Shown here one piece after another: positions 9,630 through 24,600 of a DNA stretch of 64,000 nucleotides. Numbering within the stretch: the stretch's first letter is position 1; every line of letters begins with the position of its first letter. Position numbers and translations under genes: made by a program. Origin of the DNA: Acanthaster planci (taxonomy: Eukaryota > Echinodermata > Asteroidea > Valvatida > Acanthasteridae); assembly GCF_001949145.1 (NCBI RefSeq), contig NW_019091509.1, positions 94,616-158,615 of the forward strand. The letters run 5' to 3'. The notes beneath the pieces were generated by a model. That model ran no database searches. It had not been told where the DNA came from and saw nothing but the letters and a program-made list of their open reading frames with translations.

Positions 9630-12600
9630 GTAAGCCAAGATGAAAGCTACGATGGCTTCATTTTTTATTACGGTGCCCCGTTGCCACCATGGAAAGCTGC
9701 CTCATCCCCACTTCGCCCCATCCCCACTTCGCCCCGCCGTCACGTTGCCCCTTTTCAAGTCGCCCGAGTCGTGTTTTATTGTTTGGACACATGTTGGAAA
9801 CTTAGGCATAAAGGCGCCTTTTTATGGCATGGATTGTAGCCCAGGTTGGGCGTCGTCTACATTGTCATTGCATTGTGACTAGACCCGTAGACAGGGCCCG
9901 ATGAGTACTCCTCCGTCGTATACTGGGCCTGTCCCAATTAATTAATTTCTTTCGAAAACTTTATGTGTGACATCCGGGGTCATAACTAAACATCCGCTTA
10001 ATTTTATGAGCTGAAATTGCATAGGTATGTTCACTACTTACGCTGTAAACAGTCCACTAGGTTGCTAATTGTAGAAACTTGCCTTTTCCTCGTTTGGGGA
10101 AAAAAAGTTGCCCTTTTTGCAGTTTTCCCACTCCGTACGAATTACACAGATTCCTCTGTATGGTTAAGTAATGGTACCGTGTACGAGAGCCTGTATAGTT
10201 TGCACCCAGACTTCAGCACCTACATGTACGTATCTCGTTCAAAGATATGCAAGAGTACCTGTCGATCTAAGTACTCATAGAAAATTACAGCTGTTTGGTG
10301 TCGCAGCTGTTGCCTGGTTCCCTGTCCAGTCACACACTGTTTGCAGCAAATTATTGGTAATGCGGCTCGCTCTCTGTAACGTGACACGAAAGTGATGAAA
10401 CAGCCGTCGCTTTTGTGCAAGTGGGGCAAACTTTGTCCGGAGTGGGAAAACGACAACAAAGGGCATCTTTTTTTTTCTCAAATGAGGAAAAGGCGAATTT
10501 TCTACAATTAACAACCTAGTGGATGAGTTACACCGTAGTGAACATATCGGTGCAATTTCAGCTCATAAAATCAAGCGGATGTTTAGTTATTCACCCGGAT
10601 ATCCTGGATAACTTTTTCGAAAGAAATCCCTATGAATCGGGACATAGCCCTGTATACAAGGGAGGAGTATTTGTTGGGCCCTGTTTACGGGTCGACATTG
10701 TGACCAACATCCAGGGTACAGTTGATTGTCTGGTTCTGCTAAATCGAAAAATAGTCTTTGTTTTCAAAAATATGGAATCATTGATGACTCTGGTCAAAGC
10801 ACTGTTAGACAGGTTATGAAACTTATTTCGGAAAAAATATATTTTACGTACCGAACATCCACCGCAATTTATAAAAACCGGCCACGACCGTTGTTGGCCG
10901 ACTACGCTTAGGGGATAGTGCGCATGTGCATCACGTGCAGTGTTGCGTTCGTTCAGTGGGATGATGGTCCTGGGGAATTTTTTCAAAACGTCAACCGAAT
11001 TATTATCGGAAACTACCAATATTTGCAACACAGAAATATGAGTTGTGTATTTTCCTGCATAGGACATATGTCTTCTTTGGGAAAGTAAATAAATACCAGA
11101 TTTTTGTCCAGTTCCGCAAATAGTGTAGAAGCCAGTTTTACACCAGGAAATTGACCGTGATCCCTGCAGACCAAAGGCGCTGGGTAAGGATCTCCTCTTT
11201 GGTTTCTTCTCTGAACTTGAGGTGCTTAACACGATAATTTAATAGATAACAGATGGGTCAAAACAGTAACTCTTTCCTTTCTGTGTGAACTAGTGACTTT
11301 TAAAAATGGGCAAAATGCATTTTGTCCTTTTTTTCAGGAATAGGAGACTTAAAAATTGAGTGGTGGTAGGGTTTTTAACAAAAGACAGGCTTGCACGTTC
11401 AGCCATATTATTCAAATTTGTTAATTAACTTTATTCCAGGTTCCCCAAAGCTGGATCTTATGACACCGAGAAGCACATTAACATAAAAAAAAAGACCTTT
11501 CGCAGGCAGTTTTTAGTACAATAAATTTCAACTCAAAGGGTTTGAATGTGTTTCTGTTGAAATGTATAATGGGTACATGTAATTCAGTATCATGCAACAA
11601 GATTACACTTTTTCATTTTTAAAAGCTGGCATCCCTGCAAGATGTACATGGAGCTTCATGACTCGGCTTCTTGAGGATTCTGCTTGGACATTATCATTTC
11701 CTGGTGCCTTTCCATTCTTTAGAAACTTCATGGCATTCTCCAATTCTTTCAGGGTGACAGTGTCAGACATTGGAGCTAGACTTTGGGTGGATGAGAGGTG
11801 TTTTTTGATCTTTGTACTCAACTGATTGGATGTCGGCTATCACCTCAAGGGTGCTTTCCATCCTCTTTTCGTTATTAACAACAGAAACAATGGAGTCAGC
11901 AGTACATGTATATGACACTGTTTAGAGGCTCTGCTTCAACCATGAGTTTGTTCAAACTTGATACTAAGTGCAGAAACTCTTTGTTGCGTTACATGTTCTG
12001 CAAGTTGTGTGAGATTTTAGTTCTTTTCTAGTCAAAATTCCATTCACTTTATACACATTTTTTTCTCATCAGAACCTTTGACTGCAAACAAAAATCATAT
12101 TTCAATAAAACTCCACACAAGCAAAGGCCCTATACAGACATGGTATCTTGGAGCATCATCCATAATGATGTTATCGCAAGTCATGTGGCATTCCTCCAAG
12201 TTGAAGCTTTGGAGGCCTCTATTTCCAGAATATGCCCAATCCAATTCCCCAAAATATGGTATTTTCAAAATTCTTCTTGCAAGACCTTGGATGGGCCAAG
12301 TAGATCTTTGGGCAGTGTTGAAAATGTACTTGTGATGCTGCGGTGATATCAAAATGTACAATTTTTTTAATTCATACGAGAGAAAAACCGATTTACACGA
12401 AATCCACTGAATAGGTAGAATGTCAACCCTTGGTTATATTTGTGATGTGACATCATCACCTGTTTAGTGAATTTTGTTTATTAAACTTAGAATTATAAAC
12501 TCAATGACATGAGCAACAGATTTTTATTCAAAATTATTTTGTGGTTTACAAAATCATTAAACACTTTTTTCATGAGCATTGCGATTTATAAACGAAAAAT

Positions 12601-15600
12601 TTATGCCGTGCAAATTTGTGGTTTATAAATTAAAAAACTGGCAAAGTGCACAAATTCATCTTGTAAAGACTTTAAAAGCAACATGATCATGCACTTGTTT
12701 GGTTTATACATGTACATGTAACTGATGATCAACAATCAACTACATTCAATTTCATTAGGCTTGGATGGTATTGCATTTTTAATACTATGGTATTCGTGAT
12801 AAAAATACTGCAATATTCACTGACATTGTGATATTCTGTGAATTGTGGTATTAAGTATGCGTCATCAAAAAGCAAAAGAGATACATGCAAGCAGTGACCT
12901 TCACTGGGAATGCCAGTAACTACCTCTGACTTCCAGTTGGACTCTAAAAGCTTCATGTACAGTAAAATCTCAATAAGTCGAAGCCCATTAAGTCGAAACT
13001 CCGTTTACCTCGACGTCTTTCTGTATTCCAGACAAAAGAATAGGCCTTTATGTACAGTAAACTATCCGTAACTCGAAACATCAATACCACTAAAGCCGCT
13101 TATCTGATGATGAATAAAAAATGATAAAAGAATGCTTTCCTTCATTATGAGTCATTACTGTCATGCGTACGACTTTTTTTTGATGAGCCGAGCATGTTCA
13201 CACGGGCTGCCATTGTCATGTCGACAAGCACTGGGTGGGCATCAACCGCAACCGTAAAATAAGACCGTGTCCAAAACAAGCTTCCAGAGCTATAGCTACA
13301 TCTATTGTCGGCGCGTCTCCATGCATTTCCAATGGAGTGAATACCAAGACCTAGCTCTAAACAGGAGCTTTGGATGCAGCCTAAATCAGGCATGAATGAT
13401 ACGCCCTCAAGTGCTTTGTACATGTATCACGTGACCCAGCACGGAAACCCTGACTGACTGGCCCGCACGGTGCATTATGTGGTAACAGCCCGATCAAGCA
13501 AAGCAAATGAATGAATTCTCAAGACGTAGACACAGGTACCGGTACATAACTTCATTGGTTTATTTATTTATGTACCACATAAAAACGTGTAATAATGATG
13601 TTTAGGAAAACTTACACAGTAGGGATAGCCTAAAATCCACTTTGTGTTCGACTCAGCTTGTAGGCCAACTGCCGTAAGCCAGTAAGGTTGCATGTGCACT
13701 GAAGCATGTAACTTTCGATAACTAGAATGTCGGATAACTCTAACTTTTCGTCAATTCCCCTGAGCTTCGACTTATTGAGATTTTACTGTATATGTACACT
13801 GAAACCACAAACTCAATGAGAGGGGAATGATAAAACTTCAAAGGCTTTTGGCTAGTGGGTTGGCAGTTGTTGAGGTTTCATGTTGTAAATCAACTCCAAG
13901 TGACAATACAGGTACTGGTTGACACTGGATGACTTGTACTGAGAAATTCACTCATTTGCACACTTCATAATGAAAGTGATCAACAACTTATTTCTTTGTT
14001 TATAGAGAATGATAACTAAGACTTGTCCATGTACACTTGTATGGTGTATGAATCATGAACGGTGATCATTGATGTACAGTTGAATTGTTTATAAAGTTAT
14101 AGTCTGTGAAATGCCGTTTTTCATGCTTAAATCCAAGTTAGCCCCGGTTTACCAAACCCACATTATTATTTTAATTTCATTAATCCTGATCTACCATAGT
14201 GCCTGTACTTTGTATGTACTGAGAGCTGCACAAGATCAATTCAGATCAAGTACAAGTAAAAGGGTGCTGGAGAAGGTGCTTACATGTCCAATTTCAATTG
14301 CCTCTTGAGTTTACAGAATCAAATCAAAACCTAATGAAATGAATTTTAAATAGTTAGTGGACAGACATTCATGATACTTGGTACTAATATAAACCTTGAT
14401 GCTGGGACTTCAGTACACAATGTATGTCATAATCTAATTATAAGCAATTTGAAGTTAACCCTTAATATTTTGAATTTCTGTTTACTACTTTCAGGAATTT
14501 ATGCTTTGCAAGGAAGAAGAGAAAGATCCAAGGAAATGTCTTGAGGAGGGTCGACTGGTGACAGAGTGCACCTTCAACTTTTTCAGGCAGATCCAGGCAT
14601 CTTGCAATGAATCTTTTACTGACTACTGGACTTGTCTAGACTACCGTGAGCAAAGCTTTCGAAGGTAAAGATAAGTCTTAACCGTGTCTCTTTTTCTAGT
14701 GCTGCAGCTGAACTATCGATCTGAACCAAAAATCATCAAACATCTCACTTTCGAACGAAACCAAACCAAGCAGGTTGGTTCACATGTTCAGCTTTAAAAG
14801 ATCAATCACATTGGTAGTTCACAATTTCAATTTTTATGAAATTTAGTTGTATTTAAAACAATCTAGTAGGCAAAAACTAAAAAAGTTTGCTATTGACATC
14901 AATGGCACGAGTTTAAGTCCTCCATATTAAGCAAACTGAAAATGAAAGTCATTGGGAGCATCCAATCGAAGCCTGTGTTGATGATGTCATACTATGGCTC
15001 TGTAATTATTCCACTGTGTAATTATGTCAGGGCAAACGCGCGTGCGTGAGTGCTGTACTTGCTTGCACTTAACTGTGAATTAAAAGAGGTTGGAAAGAGG
15101 GACTTGGAACTGCTTTTCCATCGACAGTGATGATTAACACTGGATCTTAAGATAAAGTTGAATCATCCCAATCTGAACCGGCGTAAGGTCCTAATGAATT
15201 TTAGGCAGATGGCTGTGGTCATTTGCTAAGAATGACATCCAACTTACTGTATTCATTTTTTTTTCCCCCTGTTATTGAGCTGTAAAACCCCCATTACGGC
15301 CGCAAGGTCAAGAAATTCTGGGGAGAACAAGAGCTTTATTGCGACATCAAATTGCTAGATTTATTTGCCACCCTCATCAACACATACTCTTGAGCATTCT
15401 TGCTGTGGAACTGAAGTACTAAAATGACAAATTTTGTAACTGCAAAGAGAAGTTGCCACGTTAGTCATGATATTGGTAATTCCCTGTAATGACCAATTCC
15501 CTGTTAAATAACCATGTTATGCAAAGCAGTGTGATTAATCTTTAACCTAGGCATGGCATTGGTATCACATGGAATGCACTCAAGAAAGCTTTATAAGAAA

Positions 15601-18600
15601 ACAAACATTTATAAACAAAGAATGGATAACAAGTTTGGTGCACTCACTGTGCCGCACTTGCACTCGGCACATGTGATTGCACACACGTACATGCACACAG
15701 TACACCCAATAGATGTATGTGTACTGTATATGCTGTAAACTTATGATGGCCCTGCATCACATAATGGTTATAAAAAGCATGTGTTGAGAATTCACTATTA
15801 ATCAGCTGAGAACTTGCAAGGTACATGTACATGTATGTCATTTCTGCTGCACAACAAAGCTATGTACATGTAAATTCTCACTACATCTAGTTGTGCTTAT
15901 GGTCAGTCCATCAGGTTGGGAAGAAGTGTGTTTTAAGGGCAACATCAACTTTGAAACTGCCTTTTAAAATTATTGGCAAGCATCTGTTAAATCAACTGTA
16001 ATGTATCCCTACTGAAAATGCCCAATATATTTACCTATTGATACCTATTCACTTACCCAATAAACCCAATTCACTTACCCATTGGACCCAATTCACTTAC
16101 CCATACGACCTCATTCACATACCAATTGGATACAGTTCACTTACCAATTCAACAACCAATTCTTTTTGCTCAGAATCAATTGGTTCAGTTGGTATGAACT
16201 GTAAATTCAGACCTTTTTTATCATTATTTATTTGGCCAAAACAGTAGACGTGACAGGATAACACAGAACGATTAGTACAGTACAAAACAAAACCATACTC
16301 CCAGATGGGCCATGGGCCCATCTTTGATCTGTAGACCTGCTGCCCCACATCTGGTTGTGGATCAATAAAAGGCAGAGATTAACTATTTAAGATAAAACGT
16401 TTGACTGTTGAAATATAGAAGAGATCAAAATGAGATACAAACTTCAAGGCAAGATACAGACATTAAAAGCAGAAAAATCATACTTACAAATGACAAAAAA
16501 AGGAATATTAAGAGACGTACTGGGCATAAAAACAGTGATATAAATAGAGAACAAAAACAAGTCCTTAAGTCTGTTGCGTGGCATAGTATTAGAACAAAAT
16601 GGAGTCTCAAGAATTGAGTCTCGTCCAGTAGAACTTCAAGTCGGGTTTTGGCATCAGTCCCATGACTGTGGTCATGGACAGGAACACTGACATCTCGTCT
16701 AGTGTTGTGTCAAACCAGCTTTGCATGTGACTTGTACTTGCTTCTGATTGGCTTTTTGGGTGTTCAGTGGTATAGTGGTTGGTCTTGTTGGCAATGTGCA
16801 ATGTCAGCTCTGGGGTGAAGAACTGCTAGAAGATTTTGAAAGGAGTGCTATTCTTGTCCAGTTCTTGCACTCGAACACCCGCTGTGCCTCGAAAGCCGTG
16901 TCGGTGGGGGAAGTTGTCATCAGCCATCCATTGAATGGACAAAGAAGTCTTGACCTTCTTGGCAGGCCTCGCTAACGGTGGTTGCCCATTAGAATCGCTG
17001 TCACTAGTTACATTTTCTGAACTATGTTCTGATTCCGACGTGAAATCTGAACCACTAGTCGCCGTCAAAGTTTCCTCATCACTTGAAGACATTGTTTAAT
17101 GCAACTGAAGGGCTGGGAAGCAGCCAAGCAAATACCCAGCACTACATAAAACACTGCTTTTCGATGAAACAACCAATTACACTGAACAATGGCCTGTCTA
17201 TATCCCAAGTGCGTGGTGCTGTTGTGCTGCCCACGTACTCCCAGCCCAGCAGGGCCTTAAACAATGGCGCACACACCATGTCAGTGGCCTGTATTCATCG
17301 CGCTCCGGGCCCACACAGGACACGTTGCATAAACCCTGACCGCGGCCTTTTGTGCCGCTCCACAGAGATTACCCAGGGTATTCAATCAAAGACAATGGGG
17401 TGTTCTGATGAAAAAAATCCCATTTACCAAGTATCAGGGGATCAACCAACTCTCCAGGTTGCCCCAGATTTCCATTCAATGCAAAGGTCCCAGTGATTAC
17501 AGATGTACATTGAATAAAAGTTGCATGTTTGGTATGCTGCTACAGCCGTCTCCCGGTTATAAGACTTTTCTCCAGGCACGACTTGCCGTCTCCCGGCATG
17601 AAGGGGTTAAAAAGTTCATTAACAATATCTTGTAAGCCTCCCAGGTTTTGTACTTGACTTGTTTAAACTGAAAGTAAACCAATTGGAACGATTTGATTCC
17701 CATTTGAAATTCCAATTGATTGGGGAAAATAAACAGCAAAGAAAAAAGTGACAATTGAAACCAATTGCGTTCCATTTGAAATCTCCAATTGATGGGAGAA
17801 AACAAATGGGAGAGAAAACTCACCAACTGAAACCAATTGAGCACCGATTGGACCTAATTCATTCCAATTAAATCCAATTCAAAAATCAATTGGTTTGAAT
17901 AGGCCATTTTTCCAGGGGGCAAACCAAAGCTTCAAAACAAGACCAAGCTTGACTACATGTACATTGAATAAACCATGTAATGTGTTGAAAGGTTTTGAAA
18001 ATCGATGGGTGTCAAGTGCCATTTTTTTACAAAATGCGTGACTTGTTTTTCGATGAAACTATGAGATTATTTTTCTCACATAGAATGCAGCTTCAGTTAC
18101 TTTGTTCCTACATGTACAATGTACATGAGTTTTATGTTCTGGAAAGGCCCAAAATTATTCCTTGAAAAACAAACTTTCGAAATTTCTGAATCTAACATGC
18201 GCCAGCTGTGATCCGAAAACATTGACTACAACATAACTTTGGAGTCAAACAATTTTGTGGAATGTCACATCCACGCAAGCGGTGTAAATTACTGTTTCCC
18301 ACTCCTTACATTATTGGTTACCTTGAATGTAATTTATTGTTTGTGATGTTATCAGTTTGATTAAACAAACAGAAACAAATGATAGTTGCTTTTAAAACTG
18401 ATTGGTATTTTTACCCAAAAAATGCGGTGCTGTTAAAATTTTGTTACACCAAGGCACGTTTTGTATTCCCCTTACACAAAATGGAACTGTCCATTTATGA
18501 TCATTTGGGAGTACTCCTAATACAGTCCACAGTTTGCTCTTAAAGTGTTTTTCTAACTTACCAGCCGGACCAGCAGTGACAGGTCCAGCATTTTCACTAG

Positions 18601-21600
18601 TCCATATCTTCCCCCCACATTTCAACATTCTTATGAATGTCTTATGAATCTCCAGAATATTCATGATTATAATTCTGCTCAAGCAAATTTAACACACAAA
18701 GTGGTTACCTGCTGAAAATGGTTGTTTTATTTACAGGAGACAGAAAAAAATCCATATCATTATGAACAGTTTATGTGTACATGTATAGTACATGTTCCGG
18801 TGCTGTACATGTACATTCTTGACTGTGTCCAGTACCCGTAGCGATTGAACCAAACATGAAATCACAACGGCGACATCACTGTTGTCACAACTACATGTAC
18901 CAATGACCTACAGTATCAGAAAAACCAGTATTGCCTATTCATAGCACACATAATGTATGTACACACCATACACACACGGCACGTCATATGTTTGGGATGC
19001 ATATTCATGAACTTACATGTACCTCTACGATGCAGTGCATGAGAGCACATGCTGATTTAGATCTTGTACACAGAAGCAACGTCAAGCATTTTCGAGACTG
19101 GCCATACATGGTAGTATGGTAAGCGGCCCGCAGTTGAGTGCAATCGCGCCGCATGGGCATTGTAGAACAGAAGTTTCAGACAGTTTACTGCTGCTGCATT
19201 CATAGACTTCAGCATTACTTCTGCTGGGCTGGTGTCGGGGACCGAACTAGTCTTGGTTACAAAAGGTTCTATTTTATTTGGTTCAAAAACAAGCAGCAGC
19301 TAGAGGGCATGTATCACATGCAACTACATGTATTTCACTGCTTAGTTCAATGAACTTTTACTAGACTGCCAGACTACCTACACAAGGCCTTTTGCTAGAC
19401 CACTGCGGTTTTTAGTTGAATTTGGCTAGCGGTCCAGCATTAATCACCTAACGCTGGGTGAAAAATTCTCTTGAATAACAGGCTGCCGGGCTGTGTTTTA
19501 TGATTTTGATTTTGACATTCGTATTCATCATACTTTTATAGGAAAAAATCACCCAAGAAATGCATGTCATGTAATGAGAGTCAGAAAGCATTGAAGCGTG
19601 GCCCAGCACTTTAAAAAAATGCCATTGTTGTGTTTATTATGGTGTTACATAATGGCTTTTTTGTTCGCCCTCAGCCCTGCCAGGAAGGACAAAAAATGGG
19701 CGGGCTGGGCAACGGTTCGTCGGCCAGGCTTGCCTAAAGCACTGCGGTATTTCATGCCATTATACTTCACAGTAGAAGGATTACAGCCTATGCTACTCAT
19801 AGCAGTCCGTCCGGTCCCCACATGAGGCTGCCCGGCTGTGTGAATCAGAACTGGCACTAAGTGGTTAAGGTTGAACCCTGCGATCAGTCAATCACGGAGG
19901 CATCTATTGGTAATGTTGTGTTTAGGTTGTTGAAAGTTGTGGCCTCATTGTTATGGTGCACACTGTTCGTTATGTCGCGGTGCAAGTTATAGCTTAGAAA
20001 GCATCCAAGGTAGGATTTTGTGTGTATGTTGTTTTCGCAGAGGATGTGATGCATTTGCATTGGCGCAAAGTAGCCTTCAAAATATTTATGTGTCCTTGCA
20101 CAGGCAGCCTAAGTGTCATTTACGTGAGTTTCACATGTGTATTTTTGGTGTCAGTGTTCGCCTAGGTTGGCACCGGAACTGTGGGATCCGCCGGGCCGTC
20201 TTGGGAGCCCTGTGGAGGCTGTAGTTGTAGACCTGCAGACCATTGTGGGAGTGTGTGGAACCAAAGATGTCACTATCTTGCTCAGTTAGGCCCAAAAAAT
20301 AGTTCTGCTTCCGATTATATGCCTCTCAAAACTTGGTTGCTCAACCGAAAGCTATTCCAGAGGGAAAAGTGATTTTGCAAGGCGGGCCAGTGCAGTGCTC
20401 CAATGCGTGACAAGATTTGGTTGGCGACTGTGGCCTAACTTGCCTTTCGTTTGATCATATGTCATCAAAGTCGTAATGTGAATAAGTTGTAATGGAATTT
20501 TACCACATCTCTAGTTTGTTTGGAAATCTCAAAATGCCACTAACAGTTCGAAAAAGACTGATGGAAAATCGCTCCTTTGGCCACTAGGGCGCTGTCCTGG
20601 GAAAGAATGCTGACTTGATACCAAGGTTCTTCTGTGAATACATCAAAAGCCTTAGTTTGGTAGTTGAATCTGTTTGTGAAATATAACCAAAATACGCTTC
20701 ACTCGAAATCCAATTTGATCTTACATCCTGCAAATGAGGAAACTCCCTTTTGAGTATGCTGTTTTTTCACTTTTCACATATCCTGCGATCGTTTCATTGA
20801 GTCAAGTGTGGTTCAAACACAACTGCTTTTGGTCAGCAAACCACGGTCAGAAACTGACAAACCTCCAACAGTAACTTTCTATGGAATTTAACTCTTATGC
20901 AAACTTTGTGGAAACAGTTTAGAAAAAAAATCATGTTCACATCAAAGTTGCTCATGGATGGGGATGGAGATGAGATTTATTGCTTGTATTAACTTATTTT
21001 ATACGTGGAAGTACTATATATAGCACATTTGTAGCAAGCTCTTCTGATGTCTCAACGTGCAATGTACATGTATGTACATGTGTGCACATGTCCGAACCTG
21101 AACCGAACTGAAGTTCGGCCACAAATTTCCAAACCATGTCCGAACCAAACCTGAACTGAACCTTGGCACCCACTTGCAGCACTTATGTACTTGGTGAACG
21201 AGCCTATACGTGTACTAAATCACATCTGATCCACAACTCACACATGGTTGTGAGAAATGGCTGCAGCCACTGTCATAGGCTGGTGTGTAATTTCAAGCTT
21301 GCAGCCAAAGTAATTCAGACATGGCTGTACTTGGCACAATCGCATCACAGTTAAGTGCTTGTGCATGCGGCATGCACATGAAACCAAATTGCGAAATGAG
21401 TCACAGCCTCCAGCTAGCACATACAGTAGCATACTATGTATCTACATTGCTACTGTGCAGTGCCATGTGCCTGACTACTGTACAGGCTAGGATGGAATGA
21501 CATGACATTAAGCAAAGATATATACAAGCAGATGAAATAACTGAAACAAACCGTCCTCATTTTTGGACTCTTTATTTACATGTACATTGTATACTTCATC

Positions 21601-24600
21601 AATACGTGGCATTAAACTCTTAGGCTGTGACAGGGGAATTTTAAGTGTGGTGGAGAAAGTCATAGCGTGGTGGAGTGAGCACAGTTTTGCTGCAAGTGTG
21701 GCAGACCTGCCATGCCTCGGTATACCTGGCGAGAGTACTGTTCCCTGTGTTGGTACTTATCTTGTGTCATTAACCGTAACCCCCTTGGTCCTTTCTGCTA
21801 GGAACCCTCCTCAATCCTCCAGAATCCTCCAATTTGGGGGATGAAAACATTGTATTCTCCCTCAATCCTCCGAAATCCTCCCATATTTCTTGAAAATGTT
21901 ACTTGGAGGTGTGCCTATTGCCTCAATCCTTCAAAATTCTCTGACAATTCCTGTCATTATGTTCAGGCAGCGCAAATGGCATTCTTGAGCAGTGCGGTTG
22001 ATTCAAAAGAAATATTGGGCTGAATTAATGCATGACTGAACAAGAACAACTCAAGGTCTAACCCCACAACCTTCACTCGTGGCATCTTTCACAATCAGCC
22101 ATGCACTTTTGGCATTCACCCTCAATCCTCCAAAGTCCTCAAAACCACCTGGAGGATTTTGGAGGATTGAGGAGGGTTAAGGTTAACTCCCAAGTTGCAC
22201 CTCTGTGGCAGTTTGACTTAGTACTTCTTGGTTGAAATATAACATTCCAACACAGTATTTTTTTCTACAATAACTACTGTACTAATTTTCTCATTGTTTA
22301 AACAGTTTTGTAGGGGTAGGAAAGCTTCTGCTGTTTAAATGTTCACTTGTGTTTGTTTGTTTGTTTGTTTGTTTTTATTTAATCAGGTGTCGTAAGACTC
22401 AGGCAGAGTTTGACAAATGTGTTCTTGACAATCTTGGCTGGGTTCGACCTGAACTTGGTGAAATCAACAAGGTAAGTTATTAAAAGGAATGTAAAGCATG
22501 TTTCCAGTAAAGATTGACCCACCTGTCAAGATGGATCATTATTTGTGAAAAAGTTGTCTCGCAATTGGGAACTGCTGAAAACGGATCTAGCATTAGAACC
22601 AGGAAGAAAAGCGTCGTCGTCATCACTCCAGTTGATCCTGTAAGTTTAAAATTCAAAGTTTACATTTGGGAAAAAGTTTTGTAAAAGCTAAACACATACG
22701 GTGGACTACTGGCCAGTTAATCACTGAAATTCGACATTTTCCAGATGTAATCCGACTGAACAACTTTCGCAATCCGAAACAAAAAGAAAATGGCTGTGAT
22801 AGTGATGGTCATCTTGCCAGCCAGGCATTACACTTTCATGTACTGTACATGTACGTGATTTCACTTATTCAGTGCACTGCCATATAGTGTACATTGTACA
22901 TGTATGTACACGTACACACATACACAAAGCTGGAGCAATGGCTCTGCGTGTGCAGTGGTTCACTACATGTTGTCGGTCACCTTTGCAGTCTATGGTCACA
23001 AGCCCTGCTGAGATAATGAGGTCCGGGGTCAGGCTTATCGTACTGTGGACCAGCAATACACAGTAAAAACCGCAAAGCGTGTATTGAACAGCGTGTCAGG
23101 TTCACTGATCGTGTTAGCGTGTTGGCTAAAATTCTGACCTGTACATGTACCTTATTTGTACCTGTATCATATATTTCAAACAATAAAAATTGCTACAGGT
23201 CCTTCATTGTAAAGATTGATCTATAACAAATGCACTTGATGATCACCAATAGTCAGTTTCCTAGATCCTGTTGTCTAGATGCCATCAACTTCTTATCCAT
23301 TTGAAAAGTGTATGATGCACTCAAGTTCTAATAAAAATTGATCAGTAATCCACCGTGTGTGAAGGAGACACAACAGAAATATTTTCAGAATCTAAATGTT
23401 TTAAATTAGATGCTTTAGATCAATGAAAGTGATGATGACACTTCTAGTTCTGGATCAGTTTAACCAGTTCCGAATCACTTTAACCACTACCTGCCGGGGA
23501 CTCCGAAATCGGAGCCGTATGGTTTATATGCGTGGCCGGGGTCTCCAAACTCGGACAAAGGAAACAGGGCCCTGTAACAAGAGACCGTACTCCGAACAAA
23601 AGACCAGGCTGCTGTGCATTACCGGCATTTTTCACTCTCAAAAGTGGTGATAATCAAGCGTTGTTTTGAAACCGTATACCTGGGCTTGGGGCATTGAGAG
23701 CGAGCGAATTACCACCGGGGACAAAGGCGCTCCACCACCGCAGCGATGAGCCACACAGTACCGCTGTACGCTAATCTGGCCCCTATTGAAAAGAGGTCAG
23801 GAGTGCACTGAGCCAGGTTTGTGAACAAAAGACAGTTATACAACACTGCACAATCTGGGCTCTGTTTACAAGGCTCCTGATGTGGCTGAAATACTCAAGC
23901 GTCAATGAAGGCAACCTGTCAACTTAGAGTAGTGCCTAAAGATTACTTGGCGTGGCTATAAACGACCGTTAAATGAAATGATGAATTTTTGAAGGATTTT
24001 GAAAATGGAAAAAATTATAGTCATGCCGGCCCAGCATCATCAACATTGAAAAATGCCCCGGCATGAAGTGGTTAAAACTTCTTCAGGCATAAAAATTAAT
24101 CCTACCAAAAAATCCTATCATCAGACATACTGTATCAAGCTGACCTCTTGCTGAAAAATTTTTTTTTGCTTTCTGAAAATTTAATCATATTTCTTAATTC
24201 TGGTGAATTAAAAAGAGAACATTCGACTTGACTTTTTTCGGCTGTGCTGTGAGCTGCCGATCTTATCCCCCGTGCCGCACAGTTGACAAACCCATTATAT
24301 CACATACGAATCTATTCAGCGTGTGCAGTCGACTTCCCCACACCACATAATGTGTTTGTACTTGTTTACACAACCTAAAACTAGAAGCTAGAAAACATGC
24401 AGCTTCTGGCAAATTTTCATAAAATGGAGCCTGTAAGTTCTGTTTCAATGTGAAATTTCACTAAAATGATATTTGCACAACAAGGAGCTTATATTTTAAC
24501 TTGAAAAACAGCACTGACTGCAAGTGTGATATCGGACAACTTGATAACTTTTCTTTTCAAGCAATTTGGATATACATGTAACTTGGAAAAATCTGGAACG

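Larger units (their letters stand above)
9630..14494 (+). other. NDUFA8 intron 1
   Basis: 4865 bp, phase 0. It contains a long inverted repeat (9876-10700), a LINE reverse-transcriptase relic (11603-11821) and a Tigger-type derivative (12960-13788). The segments 10701-11602, 11822-12959 and 13789-14494 hold nothing I can name; they are AT-rich with scattered TACATGTA words. Confidence 0.8.
16007..17919. mobile_element. CCAATT-rich terminal-repeat element, copy 1, interrupted
   Basis: The left part (16007-16215) and right part (17650-17919) match the start and end of the uninterrupted copy at 53816-54290. The left end reads CCCTACTGAAAATGCCC and the right end, reverse-complemented, CCCCCTGGAAAAATGGCC, giving an imperfect terminal inverted repeat. 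Between them lies about 1.4 kb that includes a piggyBac remnant, replacing about 120 bp present in the other copy. Confidence 0.65.
14665..22386 (+). other. NDUFA8 intron 2
   Basis: 7722 bp, phase 2. It holds the CCAATT-rich element with an embedded piggyBac remnant (16007-17919), a TTAA-flanked MITE (19444-19864), another TTAA-flanked element (21774-22182) and a (GTTT)n run at its end. Remaining stretches (14665-16006, 17920-19443, 19865-21773) show no gene or repeat boundary I can support, apart from many TACATGTA words near 18.1, 18.8 and 21.1 kb. Confidence 0.8.

Noticed and set aside
9640-9882. Continuation of NDUFA8 exon 1 into an unspliced frame
   Set aside because: Homology ends exactly at the GTAAGC donor and resumes in phase at 14495; the extension is intron.
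10630-11232. A 200-codon minus-strand open frame
   Set aside because: It overlaps the right arm of the inverted repeat, has no recognised motif and lies in an NDUFA8 intron; probably chance.
17083-17496. A 137-codon plus-strand open frame
   Set aside because: It lies in the upstream region of the minus-strand piggyBac remnant and shows no motif.
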